Assembly: GCA_030411725.1 (NCBI GenBank)
Contig: MU839839.1
Span: 1,240,001 to 1,304,000 of the forward strand
Direction: 5' to 3'
DNA: 64,000 nt
Source of the DNA: Echria macrotheca
Taxonomy: Eukaryota > Ascomycota > Sordariomycetes > Sordariales > Schizotheciaceae
Shown here: positions 43,525-53,114 of the stretch, one piece after another
How the letters are laid out: the number at the start of each line of letters is the position of its first letter
Numbering within the stretch: the first letter of the stretch is position 1
Translations under genes and position numbers: made by a program
The notes under the pieces: model-generated
Told to the model about the DNA's origin: nothing
The model's input: only the letters and a program-made list of their open reading frames with translations
The model's database searches: none

Positions 43525-44631
43525 ATGCACCGCTCCATCGAACTCGGCAAAAAACTAGCCGCCTCCCTCCCATGGACCAAAACCCCCCTCATAATCGGCG
43601 CCCCCATGCGCGTCTTCACCGGCCCCGAAACCGCCCTCGCCATCTTCCGCGCCGGCGGTCTCGGCTTCATCGGGCCCGGCACGACCCCGCAATCTACATC
43701 CGTCGACCTCGAAGCCGTCCGATCCGCCACATCCCCCGTCCCCATCCCGCCCCGCACCACCAGATCCAGCACATCCAGTTCCGGTCCGGGTCCAGATTCG
43801 AATTCAGTCCTCCCCGTCGGCGTAGGTTTCCAAATCTGGAACGGCGACCTCCCCACCGCCACCGCAGCCGTAGAATCCTTCCGCCCCGCGGCGGCATGGC
43901 TCTTCGCCCCGCGCAACGGCCAGACCGAGACGGATGTCTGGACGACCCAACTGCGCGGCGCGAGTCCGCACACCCAGATCTGGCTGCAGGTCGGGACTGT
44001 GCGGGAGGCGCTCGAGGCGGCGCGGAGTAGGTCGCCGCCGGACGTGCTGGTTATTCAGGGCGCCGAGGCGGGCGGGCATGGGCGTGCCGTCGACGGGGCG
44101 GGGATTATCACGCTTATTCCGGAGATCGCGGACGAGTTGGGGGAGACAAAAATCCCGTTGGTGGCGGCGGGGGGGATTGCCGATGGGAGGGGTGTGGTTG
44201 CTGCGCTTGGGGTGGGAGCTGCCGGCGTGGCGATGGGGACGAGGTTTCTGGCGTCGACGGAGGCGAGGGTGAACAAGGGGTATCGGGATGAGGTTTTGAG
44301 GGCGAGGGATGGCGCGGCGAGTACGGTGAGGACGCAGCTGTATAATCATCTACGGGGCACGTTTGGGTGGCCGGAGCAGTGGAGTCCGCGGACGGTCGTC
44401 AATCGGAGTTGGGTTGAGCATGTCGAGGGGGTGTCGTTTGAGGAGTTGAAGAGACGACATGATCAGGCGTTGAAGGATGGGGCGGCTTGGGGACCCGAGG
44501 GGAGGACGGCGACGTATGCGGGGGTGAATGTTGGGTTGGTGAGGGAGGTTAAGGGGGCGGGGGAGATTGTTGAGGAGGTGAGGAGGGAGGCGATGGATAT
44601 CATCCGGGGGATGCAGAGCTGGGTTGAGTAA
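43525..44631 (+). CDS. Nitronate monooxygenase (2-nitropropane dioxygenase-like)
   Basis: An intronless 368-residue FMN enzyme with a TIM-barrel fold. Family motifs are PLIIGAPM at the first strand, GGLGFIGPGTT, the QGAEAGGHGR block with the His often implicated in catalysis, and the phosphate-binding segments VAAGGIADGRGV and GVAMGTRFLAS. These enzymes oxidise alkyl nitronates, notably propionate 3-nitronate, to carbonyl compounds with oxygen and so detoxify nitro compounds. It is probably cytosolic. It is convergent with an SDR gene 323 bp away. That SDR is in turn divergent from a Zn2Cys6 regulator, so the three may form a small metabolic group, but this is only positional evidence. Confidence 0.9.
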   Translation: MHRSIELGKKLAASLPWTKTPLIIGAPMRVFTGPETALAIFRAGGLGFIGPGTTPQSTSVDLEAVRSATSPVPIPPRTTRSSTSSSGPGPDSNSVLPVGVGFQIWNGDLPTATAAVESFRPAAAWLFAPRNGQTETDVWTTQLRGASPHTQIWLQVGTVREALEAARSRSPPDVLVIQGAEAGGHGRAVDGAGIITLIPEIADELGETKIPLVAAGGIADGRGVVAALGVGAAGVAMGTRFLASTEARVNKGYRDEVLRARDGAASTVRTQLYNHLRGTFGWPEQWSPRTVVNRSWVEHVEGVSFEELKRRHDQALKDGAAWGPEGRTATYAGVNVGLVREVKGAGEIVEEVRREAMDIIRGMQSWVE

Positions 44632-44954
44632 TCGTGATTACACTTCAGAGTTTTAGTGCCTGAACCTATTCCCCCAAGAGCCGAGGTCTGATCAGGACTC
44701 GGATGGGTTGTGTACGGTCCGGGAGCCGTGTTGTCTCTCTCACCACATCGGTACAAGTAGTTGCAGCGTTTTCCCCTAGACCCCCTAGATAATACCCGTA
44801 AGGGAGAAAAGTTCCGCGTAGTTTCTCTTAAGATCCCGGCCCCTGAACCGTGGTAATGGCCCTTGGCAGTATAAGAAAATACATAATTCTAATAATGGAA
44901 CCTAAATATGACTAAGTGCTGGGATACACAACTGCCCACATACACCTAGGATCA
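44632..44954. other. Convergent intergenic
   Basis: The 3' flanks of the monooxygenase and SDR genes. No further feature is seen. Confidence 0.6.
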
Positions 44955-46042
44955 TCAGGCCAGATTCTCGCCCCTCAGCCCAAAGATCCCAACCCGTAAG
45001 AAATCAACTTCCGAGTCGATCCGCTTCCGCAGCGGGCCATTGGCCAGCTCGTCGACATCCCAAGACGACCAGACAAACCGACCGTGGAGGAACTTGGCCT
45101 CCGGACTCGCAGCCCACACGGCATAGTTGCCAGGGAGCTGGACTATAGCAAAATCGGTCAGCCTAAAGGTCGGTCATTATGGGGAGAAGCGCCAGAAAAC
45201 GTACTGTCATCAAAGGGCATAAACTCCTCGGGAACGCCTATGCTCGACCACGCCTCGCTGTACGTCGAGCCGGGGTGGTAGCTGAGGATCTGGACCTCAT
45301 CCGGATCCGCGTCCAGCGCGACGTACTGCATGACCATTGTGCCCGCCAGCTTGGTCATGCTATACTCGGGCCGTTCGGCCACTATGGGAACATGTTCCTT
45401 GTGGCACTGGTGGATGGCCTGGGTCGAGATGTTGATGATTGCCTATATAAGGGAGGTGGGGTGGCTTTGTCAGTCTTACCACACACGGACTGATTAGAAA
45501 AGATCACATACCCGAGGCTTATCCCCCTTCGGCTGCTGATGAAACTTCTCCGTGTGAAGCAGCAACGACCGCGCGTTGATCTCCATCGTCTCCCATACCC
45601 GACTAGACCCCAGACTCAGAATCGGCCCCGTGGCGCTGGCCATCCGCGCCGCGTTCAGGATGAGGACATCGATCACGATACCCTTGGCCGCAAACCCAGC
45701 CCACAGCTTGTCAATGGCCTCTGGATCGAAAACGTCGACATTCTCGCCAGACACGCGCGTACCCGTTCCAGCCGTCTCGGCCTCCTTGGTAAGCGCAGCA
45801 ATGGCCTCGTTGAGCTTATGTTGGCGACGGCCGCTGATGATGACGGCCGCGGCCGAGGCCCTGATGAAGGCCTTGGCGATGGCAAAGCCGATACCCGCGC
45901 TACCGCCTGTGATGAAGACGGTCCTGCCCTTCTGGCTCAGCTCGGGGCGAGTTGGGTCGACGGCCGGATAGGGGGTTCGGTGGGTGGTGTTCGTGACGTT
46001 GTTTTCGAACACGCGTTTGGCAAAATCCGGGTATACTGACAT
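44955..46042 (-). CDS. Short-chain dehydrogenase/reductase (classical type)
   Basis: Three exons on the minus strand (46042-45512, 45442-45205, 45142-44955) give 318 residues. The cofactor motif T-G-x3-G-x-G is TGGSAGIG at 45-52. The strand-4 motif is LILNAA instead of the usual NNAG. The catalytic Ser is in NIST (Ser183) and the Y-x3-K pair is YSMTK (Tyr204, Lys208). The Arg-rich GRR after the second strand suggests NADP(H). The C-terminal LPGNYAVWAASPEAKFLHGRFVW block is common in fungal SDRs with secondary-metabolite or xenobiotic roles. The substrate is unknown. It is divergent from a Zn2Cys6 gene over 817 bp. Confidence 0.88.
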
Positions 46043-46859
46043 CTTTGCTGGCAGTGATTAATGATTACTCCGACGGTAACGGGAATGGTTGATGCAGTAG
46101 GAGTGGGTAAGGCGGTAGATTTTCCAGGGTAGATCACAGAAGGAGCCGGATGGCGAGAGCTGCAGTCCTGCCCCTTGATTCTCTGCACAGCGGGTGCGGT
46201 CCCTCTTATACGTCTGACGAAGTATAATACCTAGGTAGCACCACATCTAATAACGTATCCGATTTGACCAAAAGTCCGAGACGGATCGCTTCAAACCAGG
46301 GACTCTGCTCGTGGGTCCGACCTGACTGTAAGTCCGAGACGCATTGCTTCCATGTCAATATCTGGGGCCCCTACCTAGAACTACTCTGTACCACCAGAGA
46401 CATCGAGATTCATGCTGAATAAACCTGACCTAATCCGATTCTCCCAAATTACTACTGGATACTATACGGAACAAACTGTATTATGTAATACGAGATGCGT
46501 AAGCATAAATATACACAGTCCGGTATCAAAGGCCCGGTACGGCTCCGCAACGCCGGTGACAGACCGGCGCGGATACGGACCACCTTGCCGTTTTGGGTTA
46601 GCGCCCGCAGCTGCCGTGATACACTTGAGAGAAGACAAGCTGACAAATCTGTGGGATTTAATCCCACGACGCCCTTACTCAGAAAGCCGCGCCGCCAGAA
46701 ACATTACTCAATGAACATCATGATGTGTTGCTTGTCAGTGGAAGTCCGCCGTGTATCTTAACAACCCCGCTCAACTGGCTGGCCAAGCCTTACGAGAGAC
46801 TACCACCACCCACCACCATCGCCGGATCTACAGTCCCGGACTCCCGGTCCGTCCCAACC
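46043..46859. promoter_or_regulatory. Divergent promoter region, SDR / Zn2Cys6 regulator
   Basis: The two genes share this upstream region. It contains two copies of a gtccgagac(g/c)-type word about 56 bp apart (46275 and 46331) and an ACCTAGGT palindrome at 46229-46236. A frame continuing the regulator upstream to 46725 has no ATG support and overlaps the presumed leader. Confidence 0.5.
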
Positions 46860-48125
46860 ATGGCCCTACCCCAGGAGAGGAAAGCGTGCGCGCCATGTGC
46901 GCGCTCCAAGAGAAAATGCGGCCGCGAGCTCCCCATCTGCGCCCGATGCCACGACCGCGGCATCGACTGCACCTACCCACCGCCGAAACCGAGCTGCTGG
47001 GTGCTGATGACGCCCCCCGGCCCAGCCACGCCCCCGGCAATAGTAAACACTCCGACGCCTGCACCATCCGTCGGCAAAACCATCTCCCCGCCGCGGCAAC
47101 TCCCCTCACCCCCGGAGCAGAAAGAACCCTCCCCGCCGGCCAGTCTCCCCTCCCCGCCGGACCGGTCCCCCCCGGCACCGGGACAAGAACCCCCCGCCCG
47201 CTGCCTGACCCTCTCGGACCTACAATCCGCCTGGTTCCTCACCCCAGAAACCTGGGACGTCCACCACGTCCCCGACAGCCTAGCCCAGCCCTTCGTCCAA
47301 AACGCAGACGGCATAGTCCACCGCTTCGTATCCCACATCCAGTCCATGGTCTCCGACTGGGCGGTAAAAGGCCACTCGACCTTCATCCACGCGCGCCTCT
47401 ACCGCGCCCGCATGCCGCGGCCGGCCCAGGACGCCTTCACCGCGCTCGCGGCCTACCTCACGCGGACACCACAAACACAGCGCGCCGTCCTGAGCATAAT
47501 AGGCGACCGCCTCGCCGAGCTGGTCGACTCGGGCACCAAGACCGACCCGACCACGCTCGGCGTCATGGCCCACCTCGCCCGCGTCCACGCCCTGGTGACG
47601 TACACGGTCGTCGCCCTCTTCGACGGCGACGTCCGGCTGCGCCACACGGCCGAGACGCGCCTCGGCATGCTCGGCGTGTGGAGCTACCAGATGCTCGCGG
47701 CGGCGCGGGTCGCCGCCCTGGACGGCCGGCTGCTCCGGGGGAATCTTCTCAACGATGGCGACGACAGCTCGGGCGACCTCAGCCAGGCCGATGCGTTTTG
47801 GCATGCTTGGGTGCTGGCCGAGTCGGTGCGGCGCACGTGGATGATCGCCGCCGGCGTGCGGGTTGCCTACCGCACGCTGCAGGACGGCGTGGTTCGGTGC
47901 GGTGGCGGACTCATGTTCACCACGCGGAACGGCGTGTGGGATGCGCCATCGGCCTGGGCCTGGGCGAAGCTCTGTGCTGAGAGCGACGTCGGCTTCCTGC
48001 CGCAGGCCCAGACGAAGCGGCTCTTTAGCGAGAAGAATCCCGGCGACATCGACGAGTTCGGCAAGGTGATGCTCGAGGTAACCTACGGCACCAACAAGAT
48101 GGAGAGCTGGGGCGTGTGGCACTAG
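46860..48125 (+). CDS. Zn2Cys6 transcription factor
   Basis: An intronless 421-residue regulator. The zinc cluster sits at the very N-terminus, with six cysteines at residues 10, 13, 20, 27, 30 and 37 in the canonical C-x2-C-x6-C-x6-C-x2-C-x6-C spacing and basic residues (RSKRK) in the recognition loop. A Pro/Ser-rich linker (about 45-125) follows, then an all-helical region similar to the fungal-specific regulatory half. The ATG at 46860 puts the cluster at residues 10-37, the usual position. Upstream in-frame sequence is non-coding in character. The divergent SDR gene is the most obvious candidate target, but this is inference. Codon use is very GC-rich. Confidence 0.9.
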   Translation: MALPQERKACAPCARSKRKCGRELPICARCHDRGIDCTYPPPKPSCWVLMTPPGPATPPAIVNTPTPAPSVGKTISPPRQLPSPPEQKEPSPPASLPSPPDRSPPAPGQEPPARCLTLSDLQSAWFLTPETWDVHHVPDSLAQPFVQNADGIVHRFVSHIQSMVSDWAVKGHSTFIHARLYRARMPRPAQDAFTALAAYLTRTPQTQRAVLSIIGDRLAELVDSGTKTDPTTLGVMAHLARVHALVTYTVVALFDGDVRLRHTAETRLGMLGVWSYQMLAAARVAALDGRLLRGNLLNDGDDSSGDLSQADAFWHAWVLAESVRRTWMIAAGVRVAYRTLQDGVVRCGGGLMFTTRNGVWDAPSAWAWAKLCAESDVGFLPQAQTKRLFSEKNPGDIDEFGKVMLEVTYGTNKMESWGVWH

Positions 48126-48280
48126 CACCGGGCAGCAATGAGATGGGACAAGAACATGGCGCGTCCATTGCGACCTACAAAGCAGAGATCCCGACCTCAG
48201 CAACCCAGCAGAATGTAGAGTACAAACTCCGAACAATTCCATCCCAAGGAAAATCCTGTTCGCACGTCGGCCGAGTCTCA

Positions 48281-49228
48281 TTACGCGACAACGGCAACCT
48301 TCATCCTCGGACCAACCAAGCCCGTCCCCATCGTGGCATAGCCCACATCTTCAGCCCCGTCGTCACAATGGGTCCAGCCCCTTTCGGGGCCCCACGAGAT
48401 CTTCAGACCGCGGTCCGCCGCCAGCTTCAAGAGGCCCCTCATCATGGCGCCAGACCTCTTGACGCTGGGATATGCGTCAAAATACAGCCGGTCTACAAAC
48501 GGCATCTCTTGCAGCATATCCGTCAAGAGGTTACGGCTGAACTTCTCGTAGAACCCGTCTGCAAGACGGAATCCGTTGAAGATGCCGTCGCTGGGGTCGC
48601 ACTCGACGAAAACCGTCAGTCTGCGCACGTTTACGCACTCGGCGAGTCCCAGCGCCTGGTTCACCACCCAGCCGCGCGGAGGCTTGCCCCAACCGGGTCC
48701 CAGCCGCAGCTCGAGCGATGTGATGCAGCTGCGCTGCCGCGAGTTCAGCCTCGCAAGGAGGGGCTTCTTGGTCTTGAAGAAGCGACCGGGATGGGTGGGG
48801 AAGACGCGGAAGGTATGGGTGCTGTAGAAGACATAGGCCGCTTCCTGGTAGATGGCGCGGCTTGCCCGGAAGATGGCTAGCTTCTTGTGGATTCGCTTGT
48901 AGTTATCCGGGTCCAAGTCGACGACCCCTCCGGTGCCGGCGAAATGGAAGTCGTATATTTTGATGCGGAGTTCCGAAGGCAGATCCATGAACCTGAACGG
49001 TTTCTGCTTCTCGGATTTCTCCTGTGTATTCGCATCGCTGAGTGACAGCGCACCCATCGGCAGCTTCGAAACCTCATCGTCCGGGTCTGCCTCGACCTCG
49101 GATGCATATGTGGATGGGTAGGCGGAGCTGAGGGGTGTCGTCAAGGCAGAATGGACCGGTGTAGGAAGGTCCGCTGCTCGGGCGGCCCGCGCGGCGCGCG
49201 ACCCCTTGGTGGTCGGCCTCCGAGGCAT
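48281..49228 (-). CDS. F-box-like fungal protein
   Basis: A 315-residue protein from a single exon. After a low-complexity N-terminus (about 1-75) comes FRFMDLPSELRIKIYDFHF. This is the short F-box-like helix common in many fungal proteins, with LPxExRxxIY at its core. It continues with RASRAIYQEAAYVFYSTHTF, a block typical of the same group. Such domains may recruit Skp1 for ubiquitin ligases, although many fungal members are untested. The start MPRRPTT is chosen; the frame is open a further 96 codons upstream to 49516 but without family-like sequence. It is convergent with the Zn2Cys6 gene, only 155 bp away. Confidence 0.75.
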   Translation of the reverse strand: MPRRPTTKGSRAARAARAADLPTPVHSALTTPLSSAYPSTYASEVEADPDDEVSKLPMGALSLSDANTQEKSEKQKPFRFMDLPSELRIKIYDFHFAGTGGVVDLDPDNYKRIHKKLAIFRASRAIYQEAAYVFYSTHTFRVFPTHPGRFFKTKKPLLARLNSRQRSCITSLELRLGPGWGKPPRGWVVNQALGLAECVNVRRLTVFVECDPSDGIFNGFRLADGFYEKFSRNLLTDMLQEMPFVDRLYFDAYPSVKRSGAMMRGLLKLAADRGLKISWGPERGWTHCDDGAEDVGYATMGTGLVGPRMKVAVVA

Positions 49229-50144
49229 GTTCGGTCGATGTGTATGGTCAATCCAGAGGCACAATCGGTGCAGGTTCTCTATTTCAAGAATCAGCAATCG
49301 GGCCTGATCGAGCTGGCAAAATACTAACATTCTGGTCCGAAAGCGGGAGTCGAATTGTCCGTGAAATCTGTGGAATGTAGCGGGGCCGATCAAACGGTCC
49401 CTGGGGGATGTTGGAGCGGCAAGTGTCTGCCAGATAGCAAGAGGCTCGAGTTGACGAGGATACAGAACTCGGAGGGTGGTCCCATCGTGAGTACTGAAGC
49501 GCGACGACCGGACCACCCTCTAGCATGCATTCGCGGCAGCCATGGTGGATGGATTAGCAATGACAGAGACGCGTATCATTCGGGGTTCGACGATTGGAGA
49601 ATGGCGAGTCAGAGTGACTGGCAGGGACGGGCAGAAAAGAGGAGAAACCAAAGGCACGAGGGCGTGGTTGCGGTTGATCTAATAAGGACAGCTCAGGGTT
49701 TCCGGGAATGAGGGGAAGACCGGACGGCATGCAGCAGATCGAAGGCGATGGCAAAGTAAGTCAAGACGGCTTCTCCCAGCCGTTGCGCACTCTCGGTCAG
49801 CAAGCGGCAAAACGGATCGGGCGGGGCACGTGAGCCTACACTTCACGATGACATGACGAAATTCCCCGCTTCCACAGAGGACTCGGATGATTCCGTCTCC
49901 CATTCGAATGTTTGGCCCGTGCGTCGAGGTACTGTGGGGCCATGGAAAAAAAAAGGTCACAGCTGAGCTCGTCGGTTTTCTAGGAGCACCTCGTTCGAGC
50001 TTTCTGTTTGTTGGCGACGCACTTCACCACCACCTGGCTTCCCGTGCGCGTACTGGCTCGCCTGTTCACCATCGAGGTGATCCTACCCCGCCCCATTCGA
50101 ATCTGCTAGAAATCTGAGGCTGCACCGTAGTGCGAGGCTGCATC
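49229..50144. promoter_or_regulatory. Divergent promoter region
   Basis: This region lies between the F-box-like gene (minus) and the TIM50 gene (plus). There is no strong TATA box, and no frame looks coding. Confidence 0.45.
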
Positions 50145-51844
50145 ATGATGCTGTCTCGAGCTGCGGCGCGCTCGGCGCTTGGTGCGCGGGTCGCAACTAT
50201 CGCAAAGTCCTCATCGTTCCCTCACCGAGCTCTCCCCGTCGTATGGGCCAGAGGCATGGCTAAGGACAACAAGCCTCCAAGATTCTCCAGGCCGCAGAAT
50301 CCCCCCTCTCAGAAGGCTGCGTACTCGCCAGCCGACAGCCAGACTCCCAACTCAGCCCCGAAGAAGCCCTCCGAGGAATCATCATCTCCTGACGTCAACG
50401 AGGCCAGAGAGAGAGATAACGCGCCACAAGAATCCGAGCCGATCCCCGATCTCTCCAAGCTACCTGACCTTACCCAGGGTATCCCGTCGACTTTCGAATA
50501 TGAACAGGCGCAGCGGGGTGCTCGTACGGCTGTCGAGCCAGCGGAAGAGGAGGAGCCTGCTCCATCCGGAGGTGGTGGTCGGGCAAAGGGAGAGCTTCCG
50601 GCGTCCGCATACGTTTCCTCGACGGATCGACGGCGTCAAAAGATGTTCCTGTATCTCTGCATCGCCATGGGCCTCTCTGCTGTTGGTGGCACAGCCTATC
50701 TCGGCAGGGACTGGGACGACGAGGAGCTCGCTAAGCACCCCGACGTGCCCAATGGCTGGGGTCTCGGCCTCTGGTGGAATCGGGCGTCGGCCAGGCTTGG
50801 TGAGACAGTAACGTACTACCAGGATCCTGCGTTTGAGAAACTCTTGCCAGACCCCGATCCGTCGTTCGCGCGCCCGTATACCCTGTGCATCAGCTTGGAG
50901 GACATGCTCGTCCACAGCGAATGGAGTCGCGAGCATGGGTGGCGTGTGGCAAAACGTCCCGGCGTCGACTACTTCCTCCACTACCTCAGCCAATACTACG
51001 AGATCGTACTCTTCACGTCCGTGCCGCTGGCCATTGCGGATCCCGTCCTGAGGAAGCTCGATCCGTACCACTTCATCATGTGGCCTCTGGGCCGCGAGGC
51101 CACCAAGTACAGGGACGGCGAGATTGTCAAAGTACGGACCCCATACCCTCGAGCCTTTTAGGAGAATTACTGACACTGTCTCAGGATCTCTCCTACCTGA
51201 ACCGCGACTTGTCCAAGGTGATCATCATCGACACCCACCCACAGCACGTGCGAGCGCAGCCAGAAAATGCCATTATACTACCCAAGTGGACTGGTGACCC
51301 CAAAGACACGAAACTTGTGTCACTGGTCCCCTTCCTCGAGTTCATCCACACGATGGACTACAGCGACGTCCGAAAGGTGATCAAGTCCTTCGAGGGAACC
51401 GACATCCCAACGGAATTCGCCAGACGTGAGGCCATCGCACGAGCTGAACACAAGAAGCGCCTCGAGGCAATCCGGGGCAAGTCTTCCGCCAAGCCCAGTG
51501 GCGGTGGCATGAACTGGCTGAGCAGCCTCCTTGGCCTGAAACCAAGCAACATGTCCCTCATGGTTCAACCCGAGGGCGAGGAGAACCCCCATGATGCGCT
51601 GGCCTCGGGCAAGATGCTGCAGGACATTGCGCGCGAGCGCGGAATTCGCAACTACTTGATGATGGAGGAGGAGATCAGGAAAAACGGCGCCCAGTGGCTC
51701 AAGGAAGAGCAGGAGACGCAAGAAAAGATGACCAAGGAAGCCATGAAGAACATGCAGAGCAGCTTCACCAGCTGGTTCAAGTCGTCTGAGTCTGCCGACA
51801 AGCCCTCTGCCGACAAGCCCTCGGATAGCACCAAGAGCACATGA
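50145..51844 (+). CDS. tim50: Mitochondrial import inner membrane translocase subunit TIM50
   Basis: Two exons (50145-51131, 51185-51844) give 548 residues. A basic, Ser/Ala-rich presequence is followed by a Pro/Ser-rich stretch and one membrane helix (KMFLYLCIAMGLSAVGG, about 172-190). The C-terminal FCP1/HAD-like domain faces the intermembrane space. Its phosphatase motif is degenerate (ISLEDMLVHSEW), as in all Tim50 proteins. GWRVAKRPGVDYFLHYLSQY and LSYLNRDLSKVIIID are classical Tim50 signatures. Tim50 is the receptor of the TIM23 complex and hands presequence proteins from TOM to TIM23. A charged C-terminal extension (about 480-548) with a repeated SADKPS motif is longer than in yeast. 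A second ATG follows directly at 50148. Confidence 0.95.
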
Positions 51845-53114
51845 GCCGCCTAGATGCGGCAGGCAGCGGCAACCCCCACTGTCGTGTACCAACATTTTGT
51901 TTTATTCTGTGTGTATGATGAACCTGAGCTGCCACCACAGAGATGGCTCCCCCCTTTTTTTGATCTTGTCCTTAGCAGCATGGGTAACGGCGCTGGTTAC
52001 ATAGAGGCTACATAGAGGGCTTCTATACAGACTATAATGTATTGAGTTGGTGGTTTGTGCGATATCAGCTTTGTTTCAGACGGCCCTGTACACAAAACCC
52101 CCCCTGACTAGTATCTCGCAATACCACTCAGTTGAGGGCAAGTTTGATGTCATCGCCAAGTGGGATCTCCCGTATTTTGGACTAGCTACTTGTGCAGTGG
52201 GCTGGCCCAAAGCAGCCGGTTGCAGGGACTTGTTGCGTGGTACAGAGCCAGCTACTATGTCGTACATTTGAACTGTCAAAACTTACTTTGACGGTTTGAA
52301 TCGTGCTGGCAAACACTTGTGACCATGCCACGGACCTGAGGATGGTTGTGTAATCCCCGAACCCACAGATAAGCAGTTTTGTCTGGCTGAGGCCATGACA
52401 TTCCCATGCATCGGGCCGGGCCACCTCAGGGAAACTCTGCCCAGGTTGGGGATGGTGTCCGGTACATCATCTTGTATGTGGAACGGCGGCAGGGTATCCA
52501 CGGTCTCCGGAACGCTAGCTTAGGAAGGTCGTGCCAACCCCTTGAGCCTCTTGACACAGTATCGGATACTACGATGACCATTCATTGGCAAGGGATAATT
52601 GTGGCAACATGGTACTGCTACCACTGTGCGCGGCCAACCCCACCCCTAGATCTCCTTGTGACAACGTACTGACGTTCAAGGCGACCTCGATGCTGGCCTC
52701 ATCTAGAGGAGACTATTGACAACACGGCAGGATGAGGCCAGACGACGGGCTGCTCTGGTTTGCCAGTGGTTTGCTTTGTCGGTACCTTGCTGCAGAGCAA
52801 CTTCCATCCGTCCCCGTCCGGCGGGTGTAAGCCGTCCTGACGCCAGCGGCAACAGCAAAGCCATCTCCGTGTCACTGGAATGTTTGATGATGGTTCGGTC
52901 TGGAACTTGGATCATGAAGGTTTGATGTCAAGAAATGGCTGATCAGAAAGTATAAAGATGTAGGAATCAACCTCCTCTGGACTTTCTCGTCTCTCATCAT
53001 CCAACACAGCCAGCAAGTCTAGGCACCTGTCTTCGGTTTTCTCTAATCTAATCACTTGTGTTTCTCTCTTCGCATCTCTTCTCTCGTGGGATTTGATATC
53101 CCGTCCGCTTCAAC
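51845..53114. other. Intergenic
   Basis: 1.27 kb between TIM50 and the repeat-protein gene, both on the plus strand. Frames up to 98 codons have no motif. A TATA box near 52951 belongs to the next gene. Confidence 0.5.
52951..52957 (+). promoter_or_regulatory. TATA box of the repeat-protein gene
   Basis: TATAAAG lies 158 bp before the ATG. A pyrimidine-rich leader (ctcgtctctcatc, tctctcttcgcatctct) follows, typical of highly expressed fungal genes. Confidence 0.55.

Noticed and set aside
46751..47980. 409-codon plus-strand frame
   Set aside because: It is the +1 shadow of the Zn2Cys6 regulator, Pro/Arg-rich because of GC-rich codons. The zinc cluster lies in the other frame.
47280..48281. 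333-codon minus-strand frame
   Set aside because: Antisense shadow of the Zn2Cys6 regulator without motifs.
49229..49516. 96-codon N-terminal extension of the F-box-like protein
   Set aside because: Open but unlike the family, and it includes presumed promoter sequence. The Met at 49228 gives the expected low-complexity start.
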